From CBFHWY01 sp965659675 (GTDB lineage: Bacteria > Bacteroidota > Bacteroidia > Flavobacteriales_G > Salibacteraceae), in NCBI GenBank assembly GCA_965659675.1, contig CBFHWY010000043.1, positions 1 through 21,919 of the forward strand: a stretch of DNA of 21,919 nt, written 5' to 3'. The translations under genes and the position numbers were made by a program. Of this stretch, positions 13,167 to 21,574 are shown piece after piece. The first letter of the stretch is position 1. Each line of letters starts with the position of its first letter. The notes below the pieces were generated by a model, which did no database searches, was not told where the DNA came from, and saw nothing but the letters and a program-made list of their open reading frames with translations.

Positions 13167-14174
13167 TTATTGTCTTTGCAACTCATAAGTCTGACTTGTA
13201 GCACTCACCACAAACTTGATGTTGTTCTCATCCACAATGGTGAACTTGTCTCCCGACATATCGAGATCACCAGTGCTATTCGTTACAGTCACATCAAGAT
13301 TGGTGGGTGGGTAAGCACTGATCGCCTGATTGGTGTATTTTCCAGCTCCTATGAACGGGGGGTTACACTGATCTGCTCCTTCTGAAAGTGTCCAGTTCAA
13401 TTCGCGATCGAAAAGCAAGTGATCATCCTTACGACAGGTCGGTACTGCATTCCAGATATCTGAACCGCCAGAATTCCTAACCTTCACCAACTGCCATTTA
13501 CTGGCTGATGAAATGAGGTATCGAATATCTCTATCTACCTCAAAGGTATTGAGCACTTCCTCACTACCCGTGAACTCATCGAGACCAGATGTGAAAACCA
13601 TTTGACTATAGTTATTTGTAGTTCCCCAGTTAGATTGATAGTCGTCGGTGGTAACTTCAACAAAATAAGTACCGTCAACAACCAGTTCTTCAAATTCTGC
13701 CTTGCCTGTTGCATCAGTTGTTCCAGTTGCTATAGTACAGCCGCTTCCGCTGGGATCCTCCCAGCAAGCTTCGTCTTTGAATATTGTAATGTTTGCTCCT
13801 GAAACCGTCGCTCCACTGGCATCTTTCACTTCGAGAAAAACAGATCCTGTCACGCTGAATTCCATAGTTTCAGAATCATTTTTGTCTTCATTGTTCTTAC
13901 CCTCTGCGTAAGCCGTTACATAGGCTTCATCTGTGAGGTGATTAAAGGTATGACTAATGCTTTCTCCAGTATACTCAGTGGTCTCTACACCATCATATAC
14001 CTCCCAGCGCAGCTCTTTGTATGTACCACAAAAGGTAAATGTTGCTTCGTCTTTGATCTTGATCTCTGCAGGTCCGTCAATACAAGCTTCATTCTTTGTG
14101 CAAGAAGACAAACTGCCGATCAGAAGTGTTGAAGTGATGATCACTCCGAAATTAAGGGTTCTAAATAAGTTCAT
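13167..14174 (-). CDS. Lipoprotein with a carboxypeptidase-regulatory-like domain
   Basis: This 335-residue secreted lipoprotein has the signal peptide MNLFRTLNFGVIITSTLLIG and predicted lipidation at Cys25 (LSSC). Residues about 30-110 resemble a PKD or Ig-like beta-sandwich (ATFTFCGTYKELRWEVYDG). Residues about 115-195 form a carboxypeptidase-regulatory-like fold (GSVFLEVKDASGATVSGANI, then TDATGKAEFEELVVDGTYFV). Residues about 220-335 resemble a lipocalin-like C-terminal domain (KWQLVKVRNSGG to IKFVVSATSQTYELQRQ). It probably sits on the outer membrane; its ligand is unknown. An upstream TTG at 14216 would add 14 residues before the signal peptide, so the ATG at 14172-14174 is chosen. It lies 40 bp upstream of the ABC-F gene in the same direction and may be co-transcribed. 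Confidence 0.78.
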   Translation of the reverse strand: MNLFRTLNFGVIITSTLLIGSLSSCTKNEACIDGPAEIKIKDEATFTFCGTYKELRWEVYDGVETTEYTGESISHTFNHLTDEAYVTAYAEGKNNEDKNDSETMEFSVTGSVFLEVKDASGATVSGANITIFKDEACWEDPSGSGCTIATGTTDATGKAEFEELVVDGTYFVEVTTDDYQSNWGTTNNYSQMVFTSGLDEFTGSEEVLNTFEVDRDIRYLISSASKWQLVKVRNSGGSDIWNAVPTCRKDDHLLFDRELNWTLSEGADQCNPPFIGAGKYTNQAISAYPPTNLDVTVTNSTGDLDMSGDKFTIVDENNIKFVVSATSQTYELQRQ

Positions 14175-14256
14175 GTTGAATAGCTGTTTAGTGATGGCGC
14201 AAGATACTAAGTTCAAATCACTTTAAAAAGAAATAGCTTGTATTCACAAAGCCTCA

Positions 14257-14264
14257 TACATTTG
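14257..14264 (+). promoter_or_regulatory. Exact -7 element (TACATTTG) before the TonB-dependent receptor
   Basis: TACATTTG matches TAnnTTTG and ends 8 nt before the ATG at 14273. A TTG at 14238-14240 is 16 nt upstream, close to the 17-23 nt spacing of Flavobacterium promoters. Transcription would begin at or next to the start codon. Confidence 0.6.
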
Positions 14265-14272
14265 CTGCCTCA

Positions 14273-16231
14273 ATGAAAAGGATTATTCTTTGTGCCTTAG
14301 TACTACTTGGATCGAAGGCCTGGGCTCAGGAAGCAGATACCTTGATCGATATTCCATTTTTCACTGTGCAGGGGATCAGAGAAACAGATTCTGTTTTCTA
14401 TTCAAACAAGCAAGCCTACTATCTTTCAGCAAAGGAATTGAACAACGCTCCTGTTCAAAGCATACAGGGTGCCCTGGAATATGCCAATGCATTGGATGTC
14501 CGCACGAGAGGCCCCATTGGAGCACAAACGGATCTGTCTATTCGAGGTGGAAGTTTTGATCAAAGCCTTGTGCTTATCGATGGAGTCAAAATGAGCGACC
14601 CGCAAACCGGACATCATCTGATGAATTTACCCATAAGTCTTGATCAGATTGAACGTGTTGAGCAAATAAATAACGGGGGCAGCAGATGGTTTGGACCTTA
14701 CGCCTTTAGTGGTGCAGTTAACCTTGTAACCAAAAGAGCGCGAGAGAATAAGATTCGATTTGGCCTGGGGCTGGGAGATTTTGGATTTAATGAATTAAGC
14801 CTGGGAGGGAGTTTCGTAACAGATAAGTCCAGTACAACATTGAATGTGGAAAGAAGAACTTCGGATGGTTACATTCAAAATACTGATCTGGAGATGATGA
14901 ATTACTCACTGATATCTCATATCGATATCTCTTCACTCAGTATTCAATTGAATGCTGGACAAAGTGATCGCGAGTTTGGAGCCCAGAACTTTTATTCTTC
15001 ACTGTTTCCTGATCAATACGAAGAGACCCGTGCGCGATATGCTGCTCTGCAAACAAGTGTGAATACAGGTCGGCTTAAAGTGACTCCAAGACTATACATC
15101 CGTCAACACTTTGATGAATTCCAGTTGTTTAGAGAGTCTGAAGACTTCTATGAGCAGAGAGGAGGTTTTCTTGTCAAGGGGAGCGACACGGTACCCTCCT
15201 GGTATGGTGGTCCAAATTACCATCAGAGCATTGTGGGAGGAGCGGAGTTAAATCTTAGGTACAAATGGCTCTTTGGAATAAGTTATATCGGGGTAGAACA
15301 CCGAGATGAGCAGATATATTCTAATAATTTGGGGGAATTGTCTAAACTAAGAGAAGGGCCAGGGACTGCGCAATATGATCGCTATGCTAGCAGAACGAAT
15401 CAAAGTTTGTTCTTTGAACACAATGCGAGGGCAGGGAAGCTTGGGATGTCTTTTGGCATGCTCGCAAACAACAACTCAGATTTCGGGCAGGGTGTTTTTC
15501 CGGGCATTGATCTGGAATACCGATTTATCAAACGATTGAATCTCTTTGCCGGCTTCAACAAAAATACCCGTTTTCCCACCTACACTGATCTATATTACAA
15601 CCTGGGGGGTGCCATGGGAAGCATCGACCTGGAAGCTGAAGAGTCAACCAACTTTCAGGTTGGACTAAAATGGAGTTCAGAGCTGATAGAATTCAGTGCG
15701 CTCGGTTTTTATCGCCAAACAGATAATCTCATTGATTGGGTGCGGTTTAATGGAAGCACCATAACTGAGGCTGCAAACCTAACGGCGGTAAACTTTTTAG
15801 GGACAGAATTGAATGGATTCCTGAATCTAAACAAGCTATATCCAGGGCAATTTTTTGAAGGGATCGATCTGCGCTACAGCTGGATCGATGCCGATAGAAC
15901 AAGCGAGGGCTTTGAGTCAAATTATGTGCTCGACTATTTGAAACACAAACTATTTGTGGGTATCGACCACAGCCTCACCAATTCATTGAAAATGCGATGG
16001 GCTCTGCGTTGGGAGGATCGACAAGGGGGGTACTTTGATGCGACTTTGGGGGAAGAAGTAGAATTTCAGCCATATGCACTTGTTGATCTGCGACTTTATC
16101 AACGGACCAAAAGCTTCAGTTGGTACTTCGAAGTGGCCAACATATTTGACCGCCAATATGTGGATGTTGCTTCTGTCATTCAGCCGGGAAGGTGGCTGCG
16201 TTTAGGTCTTCAATATGAATTGAGTCTCTGA
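14273..16231 (+). CDS. TonB-dependent outer-membrane receptor
   Basis: This 652-residue protein has a signal peptide (MKRIILCALVLLGSKAWAQ). The plug domain follows at about 45-160, with DVRTRGPIGAQTDLSIRGGS, LVLIDGVKMSDPQTG and RVEQINNGGSRWFGPYAFSGAVNLVTKR. A 22-strand-type beta barrel makes up the rest and ends ANIFDRQYVDVASVIQPGRW. It imports a scarce ligand across the outer membrane using TonB-ExbBD energy. The size and compact plug resemble BtuB/vitamin- and metal-complex receptors rather than SusC, because there is no N-terminal carboxypeptidase-regulatory domain. No cobalamin riboswitch is seen upstream, so the ligand is open. It lies 38 bp upstream of the T9SS protein gene, which has its own promoter-like box. 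Confidence 0.92.
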   Translation: MKRIILCALVLLGSKAWAQEADTLIDIPFFTVQGIRETDSVFYSNKQAYYLSAKELNNAPVQSIQGALEYANALDVRTRGPIGAQTDLSIRGGSFDQSLVLIDGVKMSDPQTGHHLMNLPISLDQIERVEQINNGGSRWFGPYAFSGAVNLVTKRARENKIRFGLGLGDFGFNELSLGGSFVTDKSSTTLNVERRTSDGYIQNTDLEMMNYSLISHIDISSLSIQLNAGQSDREFGAQNFYSSLFPDQYEETRARYAALQTSVNTGRLKVTPRLYIRQHFDEFQLFRESEDFYEQRGGFLVKGSDTVPSWYGGPNYHQSIVGGAELNLRYKWLFGISYIGVEHRDEQIYSNNLGELSKLREGPGTAQYDRYASRTNQSLFFEHNARAGKLGMSFGMLANNNSDFGQGVFPGIDLEYRFIKRLNLFAGFNKNTRFPTYTDLYYNLGGAMGSIDLEAEESTNFQVGLKWSSELIEFSALGFYRQTDNLIDWVRFNGSTITEAANLTAVNFLGTELNGFLNLNKLYPGQFFEGIDLRYSWIDADRTSEGFESNYVLDYLKHKLFVGIDHSLTNSLKMRWALRWEDRQGGYFDATLGEEVEFQPYALVDLRLYQRTKSFSWYFEVANIFDRQYVDVASVIQPGRWLRLGLQYELSL

Positions 16232-16232
16232 G

Positions 16233-16264
16233 TTTGAATTGGTTGTATCTTCGGTGTAAATTTG
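16233..16264 (+). promoter_or_regulatory. Promoter: TTTG-N20-TAAATTTG before the beta-helix protein
   Basis: TTTG at 16233-16236 and TAAATTTG at 16257-16264 are separated by 20 nt, matching the Bacteroidota -33/-7 consensus. The -7 box ends 5 nt before the ATG at 16270, so the transcript would be leaderless or nearly so. This is the best-formed promoter in the window. Confidence 0.65.
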
Positions 16265-16269
16265 AACCG

Positions 16270-19143
16270 ATGAGTATCAATTCCAATCATATATTTTTTT
16301 TTCTCATGCTTATCGCCATGAGTCTGAGCATTAATTTTGAATCAAGAGCAAGTACCGCTTTCTATGCGGGAAGCTACAGCAGAGATCTTATTTGGACCAC
16401 CGATTCAGCGGATACGGTAGTTGTGAACCATAATACGGTAGTTCAGGGGCAGAATAGCATCCTTATTGAAGAAGGGGTGGTAGTGCTTGTGCGCGGTAGG
16501 CTGACCTGTTCGCGTTTTAAGGCTAAAGGCTCATCTGCGAGGCCAATAAGGATCCTTCGCGCTCCGAATGCAAGTTTTTCATCAAGCGTCTTTGAAGTCA
16601 ACCAGCGACAAGGCAGAGATACGGCTTCATTCAGGTATGTCAGGTTTGATACCATCCAATTGAATTTAAGATCTGATATCAGCTACTTCAATAACTGCGA
16701 GTTTTTTGGAAGGGAGACCAGACTTAATGCCTTTGATGATATTGAACTAGATTCTTGTTTTTTTACTGGATCGGAAAGCAGTTATGTGATCTCTGCCAGT
16801 GGAGACCTGCAATTGACCAATTCTGAATTTATTGGAAATGGACTTTCAAGCACGACATTATATAATGTCTTGAGAGTGAATGGCAGTGGAATTATAGAGA
16901 ATAATCAGTTCTTAAATAATACCTCCTGCGTGATCTTTGTGTCTAGCTTAGGGGAGGTCGATATCCGAAATAACACATTCAAAGGAAACCATTCGGTTCG
17001 ACCTTCAGTATATCTGGCATCGCCAGCAAGCGGAGTTTCATTGATGAGCTTTGTGAGTAATGTAGTGGATTCAAATATTGCTAGAGATGCTGGAGCCATG
17101 TTCATCCAGGAGCAGGTAAGGGGAGAGTTCAGTCACAACACTTTTTCGAGGAATACCTCTAAACGCAGGGGAGGGGCTATTTACACCACTGAACCCATTG
17201 AAAATTTTCATGCAAATACCATCATTAACAATGTCTCATATAGAGAAGGCGGTGGAATATGTATGGATGGAAATGGAGGGATCATGATGATCAAATCCTG
17301 TTTGATCGCCAATAATACAGCCTCGTCAGGAGGAGGGATCTATCACAATAGTCTGGATGTTGTGGTAGTTAATTCTACCATCGTCAACAATAGCGATACC
17401 TTGACTGCAGGTGGCGTAAGAACAAGAGGGGTATTGACCAGTGGTCTGGACATTTACAATTCAATCGTATATGGAAACACTTCCATAAACGGACAGGATC
17501 AGATCGATCAAATTGCTCCACCATTTAATGTGGTTAGCTCGAATGTAGCTGGTGGATATACAGGTCCAAATAACTTTGATGCAAACCCTTTGTTTGTCAA
17601 CCCAACGGGTTCCGCTGGTTCTTTGGTAGATGCAAGGAGTGCTGATTGGACTTTGGATGACTGTAACTCTCCGTGCATCAATACGGGTGATAAGGATACG
17701 CTGGTCCAACTCGCGGTCGGTATCTATGATTTTACTTCTGATTTTGACCTGAATGGAGATTTCCGCATCACTCGGGGGCAGATTGATGTTGGGGCTTTTG
17801 AGGCGGACGGAAATAATGAGTTCGGAGGCTATATCAGTAATCCGATATGTTCAAGTGACAGTCTTTTTTCTGCCAAAGCAGCATTTAGCACGAATGGAAC
17901 ACCCTCTTCGATTTCATGGCAGATAGACACTGGAAATGGTGTATGGACCACCATTATTCCGATCATCACACCTGGTATCAGCATTAATTTTGATACGCTG
18001 ATTGCCACCAACCTTCCCAGAGATTTCGGAAATGCAAATTACCGGACGATCAGTAACTATTCATGTTTTTCAGATACAAGTGAAGTCTGGTCGCCAGGGG
18101 TCACGCCAGTGACTTTTTCTTCCGAGAATATTGAAATATGTGGCAATGACTCCGTTTTCCTTCAGGGCGCTTGGAGAAGACAAAGCGGAGTGTTTTACGA
18201 TACATTGGTGAATGCCGGAGGATGTGATTCAATACATACAAGCAACCTCACGGTATACCCAAGCTATGAGATAGACATCTTTGATACGATCTGTGAGGGA
18301 GGTTCTTACAATTGGAACGGCAACATATATACCACCCCTGGTGATTTCTTTGCGAGCTTCACAACGTCAAGTCCACTTTCATGCGATAGCAATGTAAGCT
18401 TACATCTGGCAAAATTTCCGGTGCTTTTCAGTGCTACGGTCGACACTATTGATGGCTGTCTTGGAGATACAGTTTCATTGGATCTGAGTGATCCGAATCT
18501 GATCAGCTATCGCTGGACTTTGGATGGAAGTAGTTTTGATACAGGAGCCGTTTTTTCCTGGGTTCCAACAAATTTCTGGGAGCGGGCATTCGTGACCGTT
18601 ACTGATGTAAATGGATGTGAAACAAGTGCTACACGAGACTTTTTAGAGATCCAACTTGATCCTTATGCACCGCAGGCAGACTTTTCGAGATCTCCATTTG
18701 TGGACTTCTCATTTGCCGTAGGTCCACCAGCGAATGCATCAGGTTACTACTGGAGTTTTGGAGATGGGGATACCTCAAGGAGCGCCAGCGTGATACATGA
18801 GTATACCAGCAATGGGAATTATGAATACTGTTTGGTGATAGAATATACCTGCGGATTGGATTCGGCTTGTAATTCCATCGATATCAATAATGTAGGAGAA
18901 GCAGAGCTTCAAGATCAGGAGGGAATACTCTTGTTTCCTAACCCAGTGAAAGATGAACTGCATATCGAAGTGAAAGGTGATGAGCAGATCAAGATGATCC
19001 GGTTATATGATGCAAAAGGAGTGCTGGTTCATACAGCAGCGAATAAGTCAACAATAAATATGGAAAGCCTTGGAGTTGGGGTCTACTTCATTGAAATACA
19101 AACGCAACATAAGCTAAAGCGATTTCATGTCTTGAAGGACTAA
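16270..19143 (+). CDS. Secreted beta-helix/PKD protein with a T9SS type A sorting domain
   Basis: This 957-residue protein is exported by Sec and then by the type IX system. It has a signal peptide (MSINSNHIFFFLMLIAMSLS) and a right-handed parallel beta-helix region (about 60-430) with repeated turns such as RGGAIYTTEPIENFHANTI and SGGGIYHNSLDVVVVNSTIV. The helix closes with ITRGQIDVGAFEADG, as in choice-of-anchor/polymorphic membrane-protein-like folds. Two copies of a GGCDSIHT / LSCDSNVS-type repeat (about 625-720) and a PKD domain (YYWSFGDGDTSRSASVIHEY) follow. The C-terminal sorting domain (about 888-957) has LFPNPVKDELHIEV and GVGVYFIEI. It is probably a cell-surface or released adhesin or glycan-binding protein; no catalytic residues are seen. 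An in-frame TTG at 16234 would add 12 residues before the signal peptide; the ATG after the -7 box is preferred. Confidence 0.88.
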   Translation: MSINSNHIFFFLMLIAMSLSINFESRASTAFYAGSYSRDLIWTTDSADTVVVNHNTVVQGQNSILIEEGVVVLVRGRLTCSRFKAKGSSARPIRILRAPNASFSSSVFEVNQRQGRDTASFRYVRFDTIQLNLRSDISYFNNCEFFGRETRLNAFDDIELDSCFFTGSESSYVISASGDLQLTNSEFIGNGLSSTTLYNVLRVNGSGIIENNQFLNNTSCVIFVSSLGEVDIRNNTFKGNHSVRPSVYLASPASGVSLMSFVSNVVDSNIARDAGAMFIQEQVRGEFSHNTFSRNTSKRRGGAIYTTEPIENFHANTIINNVSYREGGGICMDGNGGIMMIKSCLIANNTASSGGGIYHNSLDVVVVNSTIVNNSDTLTAGGVRTRGVLTSGLDIYNSIVYGNTSINGQDQIDQIAPPFNVVSSNVAGGYTGPNNFDANPLFVNPTGSAGSLVDARSADWTLDDCNSPCINTGDKDTLVQLAVGIYDFTSDFDLNGDFRITRGQIDVGAFEADGNNEFGGYISNPICSSDSLFSAKAAFSTNGTPSSISWQIDTGNGVWTTIIPIITPGISINFDTLIATNLPRDFGNANYRTISNYSCFSDTSEVWSPGVTPVTFSSENIEICGNDSVFLQGAWRRQSGVFYDTLVNAGGCDSIHTSNLTVYPSYEIDIFDTICEGGSYNWNGNIYTTPGDFFASFTTSSPLSCDSNVSLHLAKFPVLFSATVDTIDGCLGDTVSLDLSDPNLISYRWTLDGSSFDTGAVFSWVPTNFWERAFVTVTDVNGCETSATRDFLEIQLDPYAPQADFSRSPFVDFSFAVGPPANASGYYWSFGDGDTSRSASVIHEYTSNGNYEYCLVIEYTCGLDSACNSIDINNVGEAELQDQEGILLFPNPVKDELHIEVKGDEQIKMIRLYDAKGVLVHTAANKSTINMESLGVGVYFIEIQTQHKLKRFHVLKD

Positions 19144-19277
19144 GTTCATTGGGGCTTAGCTTAAAAGAAATCAATTTGATAGGGCTGGTAGTTTCTGTGA
19201 GACATATTCATGTCGACCATAGTGGCAATAAATATGCGTTCGATCCACTATCTCCAGTAGATGTGTAATTTTGACAC
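19144..19277. promoter_or_regulatory. Upstream region of the sigma-54 activator: two dyads and a -7 box
   Basis: This 134-bp gap holds an inverted repeat ATAGTGG/CCACTAT (19219-19225 and 19245-19251, 19-nt spacing). An exact -7 element TAATTTTG (19266-19273) lies 4 nt before the ATG. A second dyad, ATGTGT-N7-ACACAT (19261-19266 and 19274-19279), overlaps both that box and the start codon. The layout suggests a regulated promoter, perhaps autoregulated. The gap between the beta-helix gene and this gene shows no convincing terminator. Confidence 0.5.
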
Positions 19278-20600
19278 ATGTCGGATAAGCTCCTCATTGT
19301 AGATCCCGATAAACAAAGATTTGCGGCCCTTGAGCATATGCTCGAAAGAAATGGCTACGGACTTTTGCATGAAAGTTCTGTAAGAGCGGCTATGAAGGCG
19401 ATCAAAGAACACACTCCTTCGGCACTGCTGGTCAATTTCGATCTCGGGAATCTCAATGCAGTTGATCTGTTACGTAAGATCAGGAAAGTTGAACTCGAGA
19501 TACCAAGCATCGTATTGGCTCAATCGGACTCTACTAGAAAGGCGGTAAGAAGTATCAAGTTTGGAGCAAAAGACTACCTGACCTACCCATTCCAACCTGA
19601 AGAACTGCTTGAGGCGATCAAATCTATTTCAATAAAGGAGGACGCAGATCGGAAGGCGACAGCGTCAGGCAAAAACAAGGAGGTCGTAGGTAATAGTCCG
19701 GCCGCCAAGCTTATTCAAAATCATATCCAGTTAGTTGCCCCGACAGAGATGAGTGTGATCATACAAGGTGATACAGGTACGGGTAAGGAATTTGTAGCAC
19801 GCGAGATCGTAAGAAAAAGTAGAAGAAGTCGACGAGCTTTTGTTGCACTAGACTGCGGAGCGATACCTAAAGAATTGGCGGGCTCGGAATTGTTTGGGCA
19901 CAAAAAAGGCTCTTTTACGGGAGCGCTTTCCGACAAAAAGGGAAGTTTTGAATTGGCAAACCGGGGAACGCTATTTTTAGACGAGATCGGTAACCTGAGT
20001 TATCAGAATCAGATCAGGTTGTTGAGAGTGCTTCAGGAGGGGCAGATCAAGCCTATAGGAAGTAATGATCTTGTGAAAGTTGATGTAAGGGTGCTTGCGG
20101 CGACCAATGATGATCTGTGGGAAATGGTGGAAGAAGGCAAATTCAGAGAAGACCTTTATCACCGACTCAATGAGTTTAAGATAGAATTACCTCTATTAAA
20201 GGATAGAGGGGAGGATATCAAAGTCTTTGCACAACACTTCCTCGCTGATGCCAATGATGCTCTGAATAAATCGATATCGGGTTTTACGAAGAAGAGTTTA
20301 GCGCTGATTCAGTCTTATGATTGGCCAGGTAATCTGCGTGAAATGATGAACGTCATTAAACGCGCTTGCCTATTGTGTCAGGGCAAAAGAATAGATGCGC
20401 AGCACCTGAGACTTGGAATGTCTGAGCATTCCAATGGAAACACTGACTCACTGAACCTTAAAGAGGCGGTCCGACGTACAGAGATAGAGTTGATCGATAA
20501 AGCGCTTGATGCCTCCCGAGGGAATAAATCCGAAGCTGCCAGGCTTCTTGGGATCGATCGAAAGTCTCTCTACAACAAGCTGGATGAATACAATATGTAG
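19278..20600 (+). CDS. NtrC-family sigma-54 activator with a degenerate receiver
   Basis: This 440-residue regulator has three domains. Residues 1-120 are a receiver fold, but its switch residues are lost: the phosphoacceptor position is Asn53, the switch Thr/Ser position is Ala81 and the conserved Lys position is Tyr103 (LTYPF). The acidic pair is reduced to Asp9-Pro10-Asp11. Residues about 135-370 are a complete sigma-54 AAA+ domain with Walker A GDTGTGKE (164-171), GSFTGA loop (211-216), Walker B LFLDEIG (232-238), Arg finger region LYHRL and WPGNLRE (349-355). Residues about 400-440 are a Fis-type HTH (NKSEAARLLGIDRKSLYNKL). It should open sigma-54 promoters by ATP hydrolysis, but probably without phosphorylation. 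No histidine kinase gene is nearby. Confidence 0.92.
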   Translation: MSDKLLIVDPDKQRFAALEHMLERNGYGLLHESSVRAAMKAIKEHTPSALLVNFDLGNLNAVDLLRKIRKVELEIPSIVLAQSDSTRKAVRSIKFGAKDYLTYPFQPEELLEAIKSISIKEDADRKATASGKNKEVVGNSPAAKLIQNHIQLVAPTEMSVIIQGDTGTGKEFVAREIVRKSRRSRRAFVALDCGAIPKELAGSELFGHKKGSFTGALSDKKGSFELANRGTLFLDEIGNLSYQNQIRLLRVLQEGQIKPIGSNDLVKVDVRVLAATNDDLWEMVEEGKFREDLYHRLNEFKIELPLLKDRGEDIKVFAQHFLADANDALNKSISGFTKKSLALIQSYDWPGNLREMMNVIKRACLLCQGKRIDAQHLRLGMSEHSNGNTDSLNLKEAVRRTEIELIDKALDASRGNKSEAARLLGIDRKSLYNKLDEYNM

Positions 20601-20605
20601 ATAAA

Positions 20606-20624
20606 TTACACACTAAACGTGTAA
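20606..20624. repeat. Dyad TTACAC-N7-GTGTAA just after the sigma-54 activator
   Basis: Six-base arms with a 7-nt spacer lie 5 bp past the stop codon. It lacks a downstream T-run on the plus strand, so it is a weak terminator at best. The GTGTAA half also occurs in the dyad at the gene's start (19263-19268), which makes a shared binding site possible. Confidence 0.4.
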
Positions 20625-20755
20625 AAAATCTACATCAATGATCATCCTTCCATCTTCTGAAAATAATCATAAACTACTGTAAATCATTGTACTTAGACTG
20701 AATTACTAGCTTCTTTGATATTTGGGGGCATGATGTTTCCACTATACAGAGCGTT

Positions 20756-20974
20756 ATGAAAAACATTAAAATTTACTTCTCATGCACCGCATTACTTCTC
20801 TCCATAGGGGCTTGTTCTGGAACCAGGTTTCCAGCTTCTAATGAAGAGAAAGCGGAATACCTGCATGAGCAACGACACAATGTGGACGAGCCCACCTTTA
20901 ACGATGAGACCTTCGACCGGAAGTCTGGAAAGGGTGGAGGACACGAACCTATTCCGGTTAAGAAACGCAGATAA
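20756..20974 (+). CDS. Small predicted lipoprotein
   Basis: This 72-residue protein has a lipoprotein signal peptide (MKNIKIYFSCTALLLSIGAC, lipobox IGAC with Cys20). The short, polar, charged remainder is rich in Glu, His and Lys and ends in a basic KKRR. No family is recognised and no catalytic motif is visible. The ATG is the only good start, and the GC-poor leader (20601-20755) carries no exact -7 box. It precedes the Dps gene by 22 bp and may be co-transcribed with it, suggesting an envelope stress role, but that is inference. Confidence 0.65.
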   Translation: MKNIKIYFSCTALLLSIGACSGTRFPASNEEKAEYLHEQRHNVDEPTFNDETFDRKSGKGGGHEPIPVKKRR

Positions 20975-20996
20975 TCAAACTAAGAACTTTAAAATT

Positions 20997-21527
20997 ATGA
21001 GTATGAAGACGATAGAACTAGAAAAATTAGACGTAAATATTAAAGATAAAAAGAGAGTAGTGCCTAATCTGGGCATCAAAGAGAATGATCGTCACGAGAT
21101 TTCTGAATCTCTTAAAAAAGTACTGGCCGACAGTTATTGTTTGATGATGATGAGTCAGAATTATCACTGGAATGTAAGAGGAATGCTCTTTAAGAACATT
21201 CACGAGATGACAGAAGAGCAATACACAAACCTATTTGAGGCCATTGATGACATTGCGGAAAGAGTAAGAGCCTTAGGGTTTACAGCACCAGGCACACTCA
21301 AAGATTTCAATGATAATACAGATGTCAATCTACCAAATGCTGAACTCTCAGACCAGGAAATGCTCGTAGATCTAATAGATGGACACGAGACACTGGTCAG
21401 AGGAATCAGAAAAGCCATTAAAGTAGCAGATCAACATGATGATGAAGTTACTGTGGATATGCTGACTGCCAGAATGAATTGGCATGAGAAAAATGCATGG
21501 ATGATGAGATCATTCCTGGAGAAGTAA
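20997..21527 (+). CDS. Dps/ferritin-like DNA-binding and iron-storage protein
   Basis: This 176-residue protein has the Dps four-helix signature. The inter-subunit ferroxidase ligands are visible: His57 in NYHWNVRG, His69 in KNIHEMTEEQY with Glu73 four residues on, and Asp84 and Glu88 in EAIDDIAERVRALG. Dps dodecamers oxidise Fe(II) with hydrogen peroxide and shield DNA in starvation or oxidative stress. The lysine-rich N-terminal tail (KLDVNIKDKKRVV) could contact DNA. Two in-frame ATGs (20997 and 21003) are close; the first is given. Upstream in-frame codons would overlap the small lipoprotein gene and lack the family's normal N-terminus. Confidence 0.92.
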   Translation: MSMKTIELEKLDVNIKDKKRVVPNLGIKENDRHEISESLKKVLADSYCLMMMSQNYHWNVRGMLFKNIHEMTEEQYTNLFEAIDDIAERVRALGFTAPGTLKDFNDNTDVNLPNAELSDQEMLVDLIDGHETLVRGIRKAIKVADQHDDEVTVDMLTARMNWHEKNAWMMRSFLEK

Positions 21528-21574
21528 GAAGCATCTAAAACGAATTATTAATCAGAAAAAAACACAATAGAATT

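Noticed and set aside
14175..14272. A cobalamin riboswitch upstream of the TonB-dependent receptor
   Set aside because: The gap is under 100 bp and lacks the conserved B12-box-like blocks and long leader such riboswitches need.
20601..20755. A sigma-54 (-24/-12) promoter upstream of the small lipoprotein
   Set aside because: The TTGGGGGCAT stretch near 20720 has GG but no GC at the required 10-nt spacing, so the match fails.
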